Below are positions 9,167 to 16,749 of a DNA stretch of 39,160 bases, one piece after another. The position numbers were made by a program, and so were the translations under genes. The first letter of the stretch is position 1. Each line of letters begins with the position of its first letter. The notes beneath the pieces are model-generated. The model made no database searches, was not told the origin of the DNA, and was given only the letters and a program-made list of their open reading frames with translations. This stretch comes from a virus, in IMG/VR virus record IMGVR_UViG_3300045996_002301, positions 1-39,160 of that record, one strand, 5' to 3'.

Positions 9167-9462
9167 TATTCATCCCCCTCGTTCTCTTCGTTCTCGCCGG
9201 GACCACCGGATTTCAACTCCTGGTTGATCTCCTCCATGGTCTTCGGCCCCTCGTCGCCACGCTGGGCTTCGATCTGCTCCACGGGGCTGTCTTCACCCTC
9301 TTCGTTCCAGCCCTCGTACACGTCTAGGCTGTCCGCGGTCGCGAGGTCGACCTCGTAGGTCTTGCCCTTCTCGGCCCGTCGGTTGCCCTCGTTGAAGACC
9401 GCGATCTGATCGAAGACCAGTCCGTCGGGTCCCGTGTACACCATGTTCACTTTATCCGCCAT
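9166..9462 (-). CDS. Small acidic protein between tail terminator and tail tube
   Basis: 98 residues starting MADKVNMVYTGPDGLVFDQI. The first 50 residues look like a compact beta fold; the C-terminus is a disordered Glu/Gly-rich tail (GPGENEENEGDE). ATG at 9462 is chosen over GTG at 9468 because GAGGAGG sits at the right distance. It overlaps the upstream gene by 11 bases and the tail tube gene by one. No function is recognised; position suggests a head-tail or tail assembly role. Confidence 0.75.
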   Translation of the reverse strand: MADKVNMVYTGPDGLVFDQIAVFNEGNRRAEKGKTYEVDLATADSLDVYEGWNEEGEDSPVEQIEAQRGDEGPKTMEEINQELKSGGPGENEENEGDE

Positions 9463-9877
9463 ATTCACTCCCCTCCTCAGTGAAGACCGTGATTACCATC
9501 GGCTTCACGAGGTTTGTTCCCACGGAGAAGGCACGTCCGCCGTTCCCCAAGATTACGTTGTCCGCCAAACCTTCCAGTTGCGGATCGTTGTCCACCTTGG
9601 CCCGCAGAGCCACCAAGATCTCCAGCAACATCTGCATCGCGTCGCTGGCATCCTCCACCGAGAGGTAGATGTCAAAGAAGTAGTTGTAACTAACTGCCTT
9701 GATTCCACCCGTCGCCTCGGGGCGACTGTCTGGCCAGTCGAACTCCAACACGCCCGCGGGCGAGTTGATCGTCGGAACCAGCGTGGCCTCGACCCGTCCC
9801 CGAAGGTGAGGGAGCGCGTTGAGCCACTCCTGCAGCTTCCTGTACACCGGTATGGCCGTTACCTCTGGCGCGTTCAC
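9452..9877 (-). CDS. Probable tail terminator / tail completion protein
   Basis: 141 residues, start GTG at 9877 overlapping the upstream TGA. The sequence runs helix (IPVYRKLQEWLNALPHLRGR), strands, then LSVEDASDAMQMLLEILVAL and short strands. Size, fold pattern and place just before the tail tube gene match lambda gpU/HK97 gp10-neighbour tail terminators, which cap the tail tube and join it to the head connector. The assignment is mainly positional. Confidence 0.6.
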   Translation of the reverse strand: MNAPEVTAIPVYRKLQEWLNALPHLRGRVEATLVPTINSPAGVLEFDWPDSRPEATGGIKAVSYNYFFDIYLSVEDASDAMQMLLEILVALRAKVDNDPQLEGLADNVILGNGGRAFSVGTNLVKPMVITVFTEEGSEYGG

Positions 9878-10395
9878 GATGTGGCCAACTCTCTAGCGAT
9901 CTCGCGCCGGATGTTGGCGAGGATCTCGGGCTTGCTGTCCTGCAGCGTCCGTCCCATGATCGGGTCCGGCTTCTGCCCCGGGTGGTACACCGTTGACACC
10001 CGTCCCCTACGGGTGGCAAACTGTCGGCCTTCCCGTGTCCACCAGAAGTTCAAGTTTCCGGTGATGGGGCGTCCCCTGCCCGGTCCCAGTGATCTGGAGC
10101 CGGGGGCACGCTGACCGATAAACGGCCAGACGCCATACTCCGAACGGGCCGCGTTGGGCCGCCGGTTGAAGACGCTCAGGTTGAGATCCTGTCGGATCGT
10201 GGCCTGAAACCCCTCAGCGGTGTGGCCCGAACCCCGATGCTTGGCGTTCCACTGGGCCTTCACCCTCCCGAGCAGCATTTTAGCATTATCTTCTTGTGCG
10301 CGTCTAATTGCACGGTTTCTGTCAATCGTGGGCAGGTCATGCTTGACCTCGCTGCGCACCGTGGACTTGGTCCGGTAGGTTCTCCGGGACGCCAT
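9874..10395 (-). CDS. HK97 gp10-like neck/tail completion protein
   Basis: 173 residues, strongly basic, beginning MASRRTYRTKSTVRSEVKHD. Its ATG shares one base with the upstream TAA. An N-terminal helix with many Arg/Lys residues is followed by a glycine- and arginine-rich middle (GPGRGRPITGNLNFWW) and a helical C-terminus. Position between the connector and the tail terminator fits the HK97 gp10 slot. The upstream open extension to 10626 in the same frame lies inside the connector gene and is not real. Confidence 0.55.
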   Translation of the reverse strand: MASRRTYRTKSTVRSEVKHDLPTIDRNRAIRRAQEDNAKMLLGRVKAQWNAKHRGSGHTAEGFQATIRQDLNLSVFNRRPNAARSEYGVWPFIGQRAPGSRSLGPGRGRPITGNLNFWWTREGRQFATRRGRVSTVYHPGQKPDPIMGRTLQDSKPEILANIRREIARELATS

Positions 10396-11024
10396 TACTT
10401 CCTCCCCCGGGGCTTCTTCCACGACTTCAGCCCCTTGATGACCGCCGTCGGCAGCCGGTCGGGGACCACGAACTGGTCCACCGGACCCCCCAGCGCGTAG
10501 GTCTGGGTAAACTCGGCAATGCCCCCCTTGTACCAGAGTTGCACGGTACGGGCACACAGGTAGTCGATCTCCTTGGGCACCTTCGCCCAACCCCAGTTGC
10601 CGTAGACCCTGACCCGCAGCGGCCACGAGTTGTACCCCTGTGGATACGGGCCGTTGAGGTTGACGGTGAACAGGTCCGCGTGCATGGGAGGCAACTTGGA
10701 CGCGTCAACCGGCTGGGCGATCAGTAGGTACTCGCCCCGCTTGGGTATGCTGGACTCCGGCAGTGTTTCGTATGCCATCGCCAGACCGTTCGCGTCCAAC
10801 ACCGCGGTGATCTCGTTGATCTCGTCCAGGTACACGATTCGATCCCGGTAGATGAGAACCTGTCGGTCCTCCACCACAGGTGGAATAGTGAACAGTCGTC
10901 CCGTCTCCGAGCGAATGGCGTCGGAGGCGACCGGAATGAGGTAGTCGATGATGTCGTTGCGCTTGTCGCTGTCCTCCTGAAGCAGGAGGCGTACGTTATC
11001 CGTCGTTGTCAGGTTCTTGGCCAC
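10395..11024 (-). CDS. Head-tail connector (adaptor) protein
   Basis: 209 residues starting MAKNLTTTDNVRLLLQEDSD. The opening helices (DNVRLLLQ, DIIDYLIPVASDAIRSETGR) followed by a beta-rich segment resemble head-tail adaptors of the HK97 gp6/SPP1 gp15 type, which dock under the portal. The order capsid, small proteins, adaptor, neck, tail terminator is standard. It overlaps the small Cys-rich gene upstream by 29 bases. Confidence 0.65.
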   Translation of the reverse strand: MAKNLTTTDNVRLLLQEDSDKRNDIIDYLIPVASDAIRSETGRLFTIPPVVEDRQVLIYRDRIVYLDEINEITAVLDANGLAMAYETLPESSIPKRGEYLLIAQPVDASKLPPMHADLFTVNLNGPYPQGYNSWPLRVRVYGNWGWAKVPKEIDYLCARTVQLWYKGGIAEFTQTYALGGPVDQFVVPDRLPTAVIKGLKSWKKPRGRK

Positions 11025-11169
11025 GGTCGTCGGCTTCCTCGTTGGAGTCGTCCCCTAGTTTCTGGGGGCGCTTCTGTGCCGGCGTTTCCGCCGTTACCAC
11101 CTTGGTATCGTAGAAAGCACCCCCGCCTTTGCAGGGGCACTCTCCACTAGGTCCAGCACACTTGCACAC
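10996..11169 (-). CDS. Small Cys-rich hypothetical protein (57 residues)
   Basis: GTG at 11169 lies three bases after the TAG of the upstream gene, and GAGG in that gene's end serves as ribosome site. The product begins MCKCAGPSGECPCKGGGAFY, with a C-x-C...C-x-C cluster, followed by a charged tail. It fills the otherwise empty 148-bp gap between two head genes and then overlaps the connector gene. The Cys pattern could bind metal. There is no family match. Confidence 0.5.
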   Translation of the reverse strand: MCKCAGPSGECPCKGGGAFYDTKVVTAETPAQKRPQKLGDDSNEEADDRGQEPDNDG

Positions 11170-11172
11170 GAA

Positions 11173-11643
11173 CTATGCCTCGTCGTCGTCGTCGCTGGAC
11201 GGACCCGAGGACGCGGCGTCCGGGGCCGCCTCTTCACGAGCCTGACGCCTGTCGGGGTAGGCCCCCTCGTAGGCGCGCTGCCTCAGCGAACGCTGTGGCT
11301 CGCTGTCGACCTCGCGCCTGCCCACGGCGTCGGAGACGTCGGTGTCCCCGTGAGGCGAGTTGTTGGAGGCGTTGGCGTCGCCGAACTTCATCCCCAGCGA
11401 ACTGGAGTACCGCCAAGAGTTGTCAACTTCCTTCTCCTGAACGGCCCTGTCGGACTCCTCGGCGGCACGCTGGTTGGCGGCCTCCTGATCTTCCTCGTTG
11501 ACGTACTCGGCCTTGCCCTGCCCAACGAGCTCGTCGGCGCTGTCGTCGGAGGCGGTGACCTCCTGCATGCCGAAGGTAAAGTTGGCGTTGCCGTCCTTGT
11601 CCACGTAGGGCGAGTCCACCTTCACAAATATGTCTTTGCTCAT
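11173..11643 (-). CDS. Acidic protein following the major capsid gene
   Basis: 156 residues starting MSKDIFVKVDSPYVDKDGNA behind AGGAGCAGAAC. The N-terminal 40 residues look folded; the rest is charged and low-complexity, ending in SSDDDDEA. Genes placed just after the capsid gene often encode decoration, head-closure or DNA-packaging accessory proteins, but nothing here is diagnostic. An in-frame extension upstream to 11691 lacks a ribosome site. Confidence 0.65.
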   Translation of the reverse strand: MSKDIFVKVDSPYVDKDGNANFTFGMQEVTASDDSADELVGQGKAEYVNEEDQEAANQRAAEESDRAVQEKEVDNSWRYSSSLGMKFGDANASNNSPHGDTDVSDAVGRREVDSEPQRSLRQRAYEGAYPDRRQAREEAAPDAASSGPSSDDDDEA

Positions 11644-11703
11644 GTTCTGCTCCTGTGTTCCGGGAGGTGAGGGGGCGCACCCCCTCACCATGCTTGTCCC
11701 TGT

Positions 11704-13176
11704 TTAGTTGAAGGTTCCCTTGACGAAAGCCTGCGGACGGATCGGAGCCGAACCCAGCCTTTCCTCGGCCAAGATGGCCACCATGTTCGAGGTAAAGAAA
11801 TCCTTGTGCTGGTCCGCGATGCGCACGTTGGCGTCCTCGCGGTTGAGCAGGTAGACGCCCCGGTCGAAGGCACCCATGAGGAACTCTCCCTGACGGATGG
11901 AGGTGGTCACGCGAACGTTGAGCCTCCACAGCCTCTCGACGCCACCCTCGACGACGGTCACCCACACGTAGTGGTTGTCCGTGCCCTTGGCGAGCTCGAT
12001 CTCCTGCCAGTCGTAGGGGTTGACCAGGAACGCGCTCGGCGGGAACTGCGACACCTGCGCCCTCGTGATGGCCCTGCGCACGTGGTCCAACCTCCAGACG
12101 CCGTTGGCGTCCTTGGTGCCCGCGAAGTTCGGGTGAACCTGCGTGTCGGCAAGGTTCATGATGCCGCGGAGGTTCGGGCTGGTGCCGTTGCCGTAGAGCA
12201 ACTGCAACTCGACGCTGAGGTCGAGGCCCGAGAGCAGCCTGTTGTTGATCAGACCCTGCAGCTGCGGGGCATCCGCCAAGGTCTGCCTGTGGGCCACCAT
12301 GTAGTGGGCCACAGTTCCGATCGGGTAGGACTCTTCCGTGAAGCCGAGCAGTGAGGCCTCGGGCTTCTGGGCACCATGCGGCGTCATGCCGATGGCCTCG
12401 GCGGTGACGGGGTCACCAGCGGCGAAGGCCGTGCCCGTGGCCGCCGTTATCGTGACCACGCGAGTGGTCTGGTTGATGGCCGATATGATCTTGGACACCG
12501 TGTTTTCGGGGTCCGCGGCGGGTGCCAGGAATATCTCCTGACCGACGAACAGTCCCGCGGTCGACTTGACCGTGATGGTGGTGGCGCTCGACAGTGCCGG
12601 CGCGTCCAACTCGGTGTAGAGGTTCGCGTACCCCAGTTCCTTGATGTAGGACACGGTGTCGGAGTTCGTGCGAATCGTCGGTATCAACTGACGGATGTCG
12701 TTGACGCGCTCCGGCCCCTCGATGACGCCCAACTCCTGCGGCTGGATGAGGTGACCCATCTGGCCGTACGCCGGACCCTCGTCGCTGGTCAGCGTCTTGG
12801 TGAACCCGCCGAAGCCCTCAAAGGCTATCTGGTCGGACTCGCCACGAGCGCCACGCTTGATGAACCGCTGAAACTCGTCGGACTGCACGACCTCGGCGCC
12901 CACGTTCTTGCGGTGCGCGCTGCCGGGTAGCACGCGGCCACCCTCGGCCTTCATCTCGTTGAGCTCCCTAGTGATCTCTTCCTGCTGCTTGACCAAGTCT
13001 TCCATCTTGGAGTTGTACTCCTGGATGCTCTCGGCCACGGACTCGTCGATGCTTGAACGAAGCCCCTTCTGGACCTCGCCGATCTGCCTCTCCTGGTCCT
13101 TGACGACCTCTTTCAGTTCGGAGGCCGTGTTCTGAAACTCCTTGATTATTTCGTTCTTGGTTTCCTCAAGACCCAT
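11704..13176 (-). CDS. Major capsid protein, HK97 fold
   Basis: 490 residues. Residues 1-80 form a charged coiled coil (the delta or scaffolding domain), and the Gly-rich stretch at about 79-95 is a likely cleavage region for the upstream protease. The core then begins (SDEFQRFIKRGARG) with typical HK97-family segments such as QLIPTIRTNSDTVSY, YPIGTVAHYMVAHRQTL and the C-terminal MGAFDRGVYLLNREDANVR. Residues about 192-262 (strands rich in Thr, Val and Ala) look like an inserted beta domain after the YTELDAPA segment, and may be surface exposed. ATG lies 13 bp after the protease gene. Confidence 0.93.
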   Translation of the reverse strand: MGLEETKNEIIKEFQNTASELKEVVKDQERQIGEVQKGLRSSIDESVAESIQEYNSKMEDLVKQQEEITRELNEMKAEGGRVLPGSAHRKNVGAEVVQSDEFQRFIKRGARGESDQIAFEGFGGFTKTLTSDEGPAYGQMGHLIQPQELGVIEGPERVNDIRQLIPTIRTNSDTVSYIKELGYANLYTELDAPALSSATTITVKSTAGLFVGQEIFLAPAADPENTVSKIISAINQTTRVVTITAATGTAFAAGDPVTAEAIGMTPHGAQKPEASLLGFTEESYPIGTVAHYMVAHRQTLADAPQLQGLINNRLLSGLDLSVELQLLYGNGTSPNLRGIMNLADTQVHPNFAGTKDANGVWRLDHVRRAITRAQVSQFPPSAFLVNPYDWQEIELAKGTDNHYVWVTVVEGGVERLWRLNVRVTTSIRQGEFLMGAFDRGVYLLNREDANVRIADQHKDFFTSNMVAILAEERLGSAPIRPQAFVKGTFN

Positions 13177-13189
13177 GTTCTCTCTCCTG

Positions 13190-13975
13190 CTACTTTATGC
13201 CCAGCAGCGCACTGCCCAGGTACAATTCACCCAACACGTCCTGAAGCGCCTTCGCCTCGTCCGCGTCGTCTTGCGGCGGCTCCTGCCTCCCCCGAGTGCC
13301 TTCCAGCGGCTCGGAGTGGGCCTTGAGTGCCCTCTTCTCTTCGTCGGTTCCGAACAACAGCGTCCGTGCCTTTATCAGGGACTCGATGACCTCGTCAAGG
13401 TCTCGCGGGTCCACGGTGTCCAGCACGTCCTTCATGACGTCCGCCTGCTTGAGCAGGGTGTCCTTGCCGAAGGACTTGACTAGCGTCGCCACCTGTTGGT
13501 GCTTGGCGACGCTGCTGATGATCGCTTCCTCGTTGGCGGGGAACATCACGGGGGAGAACTCCATCAACTTGGCCTCGGTGATGTGGCGAGTCCAGTTGTC
13601 CTCCTCGAACCATGCCTTGCCCTCGGGAATCCGAAAGCCGACCGACATGGTCTTGACCACGCCATCTCGCATGTACACGAGACGGTCCTTGTTCTCGTGG
13701 GTGTCGGACGCCTGCCCGACTACATAGAGTCCATGGTCGTCCTCGTGGAGTTCCAGGGGCATCCCGAAGGGTTCCATGTGTCCCCATAGCACCTTGATGT
13801 CGTTGGAGCCGTTGGGACCACGCTCCGCAATGCTCTTGCGGTAGCACCCCTTCTCCATGATGTCATCAACCAAGTCCTTGTTACCAAAGGTACTGGCGTA
13901 CCCCTCAAACTGCCGTTCCCCAAGATTTACCTTGCACTCAAAGGGCAGGCTCTTGGTAATCACACCACTGTTCAA
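13190..13975 (-). CDS. Prohead maturation protease, peptidase family S78
   Basis: 261 residues. The family pattern is clear: RQFEGYASTFGNKDLVDDIM, then the catalytic His in LWGHM (residue 66) and the catalytic Ser in KTMSVGFRI (residue 111), followed by LMEFSPVMFPANEEA. It cleaves the capsid delta domain and itself during head maturation. The C-terminal 60 residues are charged and probably removed. The start TTG at 13975 has AGGGGAAATC before it; a GTG five codons later is an alternative. It has its own promoter-like sequence and a hairpin leader. Confidence 0.92.
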   Translation of the reverse strand: MNSGVITKSLPFECKVNLGERQFEGYASTFGNKDLVDDIMEKGCYRKSIAERGPNGSNDIKVLWGHMEPFGMPLELHEDDHGLYVVGQASDTHENKDRLVYMRDGVVKTMSVGFRIPEGKAWFEEDNWTRHITEAKLMEFSPVMFPANEEAIISSVAKHQQVATLVKSFGKDTLLKQADVMKDVLDTVDPRDLDEVIESLIKARTLLFGTDEEKRALKAHSEPLEGTRGRQEPPQDDADEAKALQDVLGELYLGSALLGIK

Positions 13976-14000
13976 GATTTCCCCTAGTAGTTAAGTGGAT

Positions 14001-14031
14001 GAATCCCCTGCACGACCGTGCAGAGGCATTC
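14001..14031 (-). promoter_or_regulatory. Long leader hairpin ahead of the protease-capsid genes
   Basis: CCCCTGCACG and CGTGCAGAGG pair (10 bp, one G-U) around a 2-nt gap; GAAT/ATTC extend the stem past a one-base bulge. It lies in the presumed 5' untranslated region of the protease-capsid transcript, about 25 nt before the TTG start. There is no U tract, so an mRNA-stabilising or translational role is likelier than termination (inference). Confidence 0.6.
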
Positions 14032-14075
14032 GTCCATCCCATCCCCCATACATGGTTCCCCAACCATGCGAAGCA

Positions 14076-14105
14076 AGCATACCACACCACAAATGATCTG
14101 CGCAA
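14076..14105 (-). promoter_or_regulatory. Probable promoter for the protease-capsid operon
   Basis: Minus strand: TTGCGC (14105-14100), 18-nt spacer, TATGCT (14081-14076) preceded by TG one base upstream. It lies directly downstream of a terminator and upstream of a leader hairpin. Confidence 0.45.
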
Positions 14106-14111
14106 CAAAAG

Positions 14112-14131
14112 ACCCCCACTGGGGTGGGGGT
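14112..14131 (-). terminator. Rho-independent terminator after the CsbD-like gene
   Basis: Minus strand ACCCCCAC-CCCA-GTGGGGGT, an 8-bp stem, followed by CTTTTGTTG. It is 37 bp after the CsbD-like stop codon. Confidence 0.8.
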
Positions 14132-14168
14132 AATCGCTCGTTACGGTGAGCGAGCCGAATGAAGTGTA

Positions 14169-14375
14169 CTACCCGCCGAGCAGCTTGCCCAGCGGGTTGT
14201 CCTTCGCCCTGGCCTCGCGCTCGGCACGCTCCGCGGCCTTTTCCTTCTCCTTGGCCTTTTTCTTGGCGTCGGCGTCAGCCCAACGCTGCTCCGCCTTGCC
14301 CTCGGCCTTCCTGTCCTCGTCGCCGATTATGGCGCCGTAGGCCTCCTTGGCCTTGCCTGAAGTTTTATCGCTCAT
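14169..14375 (-). CDS. CsbD-like small protein
   Basis: 68 residues starting MSDKTSGKAKEAYGAIIGDE. The GKAKEAYGAIIGDEDRKAEGKAEQ region follows the CsbD pattern (GKxKExxGxxxGDxxxxAEGKxxQ), a family of bacterial stress proteins of unknown mechanism. The second half is a highly charged KKKAKEKEKAAERAEREA helix. AAGGAGAGGCAGT provides a strong ribosome site. The gene lies between two terminators within the virion operon, so it is probably transcribed by readthrough. Its role in a phage head module is unknown; a packaged or scaffolding-like DNA- or protein-binding role is possible. Confidence 0.7.
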   Translation of the reverse strand: MSDKTSGKAKEAYGAIIGDEDRKAEGKAEQRWADADAKKKAKEKEKAAERAEREARAKDNPLGKLLGG

Positions 14376-14391
14376 ACTGCCTCTCCTTTAC

Positions 14392-14420
14392 AAAAACCTT
14401 CTATTTAACTGAAGGTTTTT
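14392..14420 (-). terminator. Bidirectional-looking terminator overlapping a stop codon
   Basis: AAAAACCTTC and GAAGGTTTTT form a 10-bp stem with a 9-nt loop. On the minus strand the 3' arm ends in GGTTTTTG. It overlaps the TAA of the 33-residue basic gene and precedes the ribosome site of the CsbD-like gene. Confidence 0.8.
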
Positions 14421-14520
14421 ACCGCTTGTTCTTGCCACGCTTGCTGCGCTTACCGCCGCGGCTCCCGCCGTTGCGCATCCGAGCGCGACCATACCGGCTG
14501 ATCTTCCGCTTGGTCTCCAT
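14419..14520 (-). CDS. 33-residue very basic protein
   Basis: ATG at 14520 behind AGGGGGTGAGTA; the product begins METKRKISRYGRARMRNGGS and ends in Gly/Lys/Arg repeats, with about 17 Lys or Arg residues in 33. It follows the HslV-like gene in the head module. The composition suggests binding to nucleic acid or to an acidic partner. Small basic proteins of this kind occur in some phage heads, but no family is recognised. Confidence 0.65.
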   Translation of the reverse strand: METKRKISRYGRARMRNGGSRGGKRSKRGKNKR

Positions 14521-14557
14521 TACTCACCCCCTATTGCCTTTACGTAAAAGGATCTCA

Positions 14558-14974
14558 CTACATATATTCTACCTGAACTGCGCCCCCGGTGTAGGCGTCC
14601 CCCTTGGCGGCGAAGTGGATGGCGTCGACGGGGGACATGCCAGACCGCAGGGCCGCGAGCGCCGTCTCCTGCCCCGACCCGATGGCGTGGGCACCGTCCA
14701 CCAGTTCTATGGCCACCCCCTCGTTGGAGTACAGGTACAGGCCGTCGGGTGTCAACACTAGGGCAATGAAGTCGTTGTCGATGTCCTCCAGATGGCTGCG
14801 GTCCTCGCCCTTCTCAAACCACTCAACGAACTTCTTGCACTCGAAGATGCTGCCCGTACACCCAATGATTCCCCTGCTCGTCCGGTACAACTTCTTCACG
14901 TTGTACTTTACGTACCCCCCGTTAGCCTGGGAGTCGCTGGCCATCATCTCCCGGTTTGCTGCTATCGTCGTCAT
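14558..14974 (-). CDS. HslV/proteasome-like Ntn-hydrolase
   Basis: 138 residues starting MTTIAANREMMASDSQ. This matches the HslV/20S beta-subunit start, where Met is removed to expose catalytic Thr1 (residue 2); the D17 and K33 equivalents are probably Asp14 and Lys27 or Lys28 (KKLYR). GIIGCTGS matches the S3-S4 region, and HAIGSGQETALAALRSGMSP matches the HslV signature AIGSG followed by a helix. It is shorter than HslV (about 175). No HslU-like ATPase is visible. ATG has GAGGGAG before it and overlaps the portal gene end by 53 bases. A role in head maturation or degradation of internal proteins is inferred. Confidence 0.8.
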   Translation of the reverse strand: MTTIAANREMMASDSQANGGYVKYNVKKLYRTSRGIIGCTGSIFECKKFVEWFEKGEDRSHLEDIDNDFIALVLTPDGLYLYSNEGVAIELVDGAHAIGSGQETALAALRSGMSPVDAIHFAAKGDAYTGGAVQVEYM

Positions 14975-16544
14975 CGCGCTCCCTCTCGATCTCCTTGCGC
15001 AGCATCTCGCGGATGCGCTCAACTCTCTTCTCGGTTTCCTCGTCGGTTTGTGAGGTGTCGGTCCCGTTTCCCTCGTTGTTCTCGTCGGGGTTGTCCGACT
15101 CGCCGCCGTCGGGATTGGAGTTCTGGTCGCCCGTGTTGCCCGTGACGTTCGGCTCGTTCTCCGCGGCCAGCACGTTGGGCACGGAACGGCTGCTGGCCGG
15201 CAGGAAGCCGACGTCCAGACCTTCCAACTCGTCGTCATAGAATCCCAACCGCAGTCGGCGGTTGATGGCCTTGAGGGGGACGCCGTTGCGGGCGATTAGG
15301 GTCACCGACTTGGCCTTGTCGTGGAAGATATCCTGCAGGGCGTCTACGTTCATGGTGTCGTACCACACAAGCAGGTCGCCCCCGAACTCGGGCACCAGAC
15401 TGCGGTTGAAGTTGGACTGCAGCCGGTCCATCCAGGGCAGGATCAGGGTCGTGTAGTGGCGTCGGTCTATTTCCTTCATGTCGGGGTTGCCCTGAATGAT
15501 ACCCGCGACTCGCGGGTCGACACCAAACACGGCACAGATGCCCTCGCGGGTCATCTTACGGCTCTCGATAAAATCCATCTCCACCGGGGTCAACGACAAT
15601 TGATAGTACTTCGCGTTATTACCCATCAGCATCGGGGTACGGGCGTTGCCACGTCCGTAGTACTGCACGCGCATCTGCTCGCGCATGACCTCGAACTCGG
15701 TCTCGTCGATCTCGTCTTGGATGGCGAAGACCCCATCGGGGGCTGCACGGTTCTCCATCGACTGCCTCTGCCATTCGACCGAGGCCACGTCCATGTCTAT
15801 GATGCGGGCCGCGGACTTCAGCACGCTGCCCCCCCAGTACAGGTCGTCGGGGTCGGGCAGCAGCATGTGTATGACGTCCTGAACCGGGATCTCCATCGGC
15901 TTTTGCTGGTCGGGCACTTCCATCTCGTAGTGCTTGATGAACTTCCTGCGGTCGGGCACGGGGTTGAAGTTATCGGGTGGCATGACCCACAACTCCAGCG
16001 GCGGCCCCTGCCCCGAGACGCCACGCCCACGCTTGGGGGCGCGCACCTTGGTCACGATGGTGTTGCCCCCGAGTAGCAGGTGCTGCGTCATGCGCTCGAT
16101 CATGGTTTGCCGGTCGAGGAAGGGGTTCGGGTTTTCCAGAAGTTTCTCCAGCGGGTGGTCCGGCTCCGGCTCAAGGTAGTGGCTCTTGGTGACCATGGCC
16201 TTCTCGTTCATGGCGTGGTAGGAGTGGATGAAGGCGGAACGCTCCTCGGCGGGTATCGACTTCATCTCCCACACGAACCGCTTCTTGGCGTCGGGCGACG
16301 AGAAGCGGGACACGCGCCATGGGATGGTGGAGGCGGGGGAGGCGATGCGGTCCACGTTAATCTTGACCCACTCGTTCTGGTTGAACCCCTCCGAAACCCC
16401 CAATTTGGTGGTCCAGCGCCGGGGTAGCCGGGGCGTCCAGTTGCGCGAGGGTACCAGCACCCCGGCGGTCACGGACTTTGCGTTGTCTGGACCCACCCCC
16501 GCGGCGGACCTCGCGGCGTATCCTATTAAGTCTATAATTCCCAT
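14922..16544 (-). CDS. Portal protein
   Basis: 540 residues, HK97-type portal (PF04860-like). Recognisable segments include WVKINVDRIASPASTIPWRV, LLGGNTIVTKVRAP, the clip/wing region IPVQDVIHMLLPDPDDLYWG, MTREGICAVFGVDPRVAGI and LVWYDTMNVDALQD. The dodecameric portal sits at one head vertex and is the DNA channel and terminase docking site. The C-terminal 120 residues are acidic and Asn-rich, ending in a helical ERIREMLRKEIERE segment. ATG at 16544 has GGGGAGG 9 nt before it; an in-frame extension to 16628 is not credible as it covers the upstream gene. Confidence 0.93.
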   Translation of the reverse strand: MGIIDLIGYAARSAAGVGPDNAKSVTAGVLVPSRNWTPRLPRRWTTKLGVSEGFNQNEWVKINVDRIASPASTIPWRVSRFSSPDAKKRFVWEMKSIPAEERSAFIHSYHAMNEKAMVTKSHYLEPEPDHPLEKLLENPNPFLDRQTMIERMTQHLLLGGNTIVTKVRAPKRGRGVSGQGPPLELWVMPPDNFNPVPDRRKFIKHYEMEVPDQQKPMEIPVQDVIHMLLPDPDDLYWGGSVLKSAARIIDMDVASVEWQRQSMENRAAPDGVFAIQDEIDETEFEVMREQMRVQYYGRGNARTPMLMGNNAKYYQLSLTPVEMDFIESRKMTREGICAVFGVDPRVAGIIQGNPDMKEIDRRHYTTLILPWMDRLQSNFNRSLVPEFGGDLLVWYDTMNVDALQDIFHDKAKSVTLIARNGVPLKAINRRLRLGFYDDELEGLDVGFLPASSRSVPNVLAAENEPNVTGNTGDQNSNPDGGESDNPDENNEGNGTDTSQTDEETEKRVERIREMLRKEIERERDDDDSSKPGDDGQRLPG

Positions 16545-16546
16545 GC

Positions 16547-16747
16547 TTATGCCTCCCCGTTGGCGGGTACCGGCACCCTGGCCCAGCACACGTCGCACAT
16601 CCACTTGTCTAACCCTACGGGTCCCCACCCGTACTTTTGCATCGCGTAATTATACGCGTCCATAAACGTCTTACCCTCGATCGTGCATTCTCCGCCACAC
16701 TTCTCGCACTTGAACTTGACATAGACCGGTTGAGACTTCTTGCCCAT
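16547..16747 (-). CDS. Small zinc-ribbon protein between terminase and portal
   Basis: 66 residues. Two Cys pairs (CEKCGGEC near residue 14 and CDVC near residue 51) fit a zinc ribbon. Between them lies a helical, aromatic-rich segment (TFMDAYNYAMQKYGWG). It is packed between TerL and portal with 2-bp gaps on both sides, so it is co-translated with the packaging machinery. It may help terminase or host transcription factors bind nucleic acid; this is inference. Confidence 0.8.
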   Translation of the reverse strand: MGKKSQPVYVKFKCEKCGGECTIEGKTFMDAYNYAMQKYGWGPVGLDKWMCDVCWARVPVPANGEA

Positions 16748-16749
16748 GA

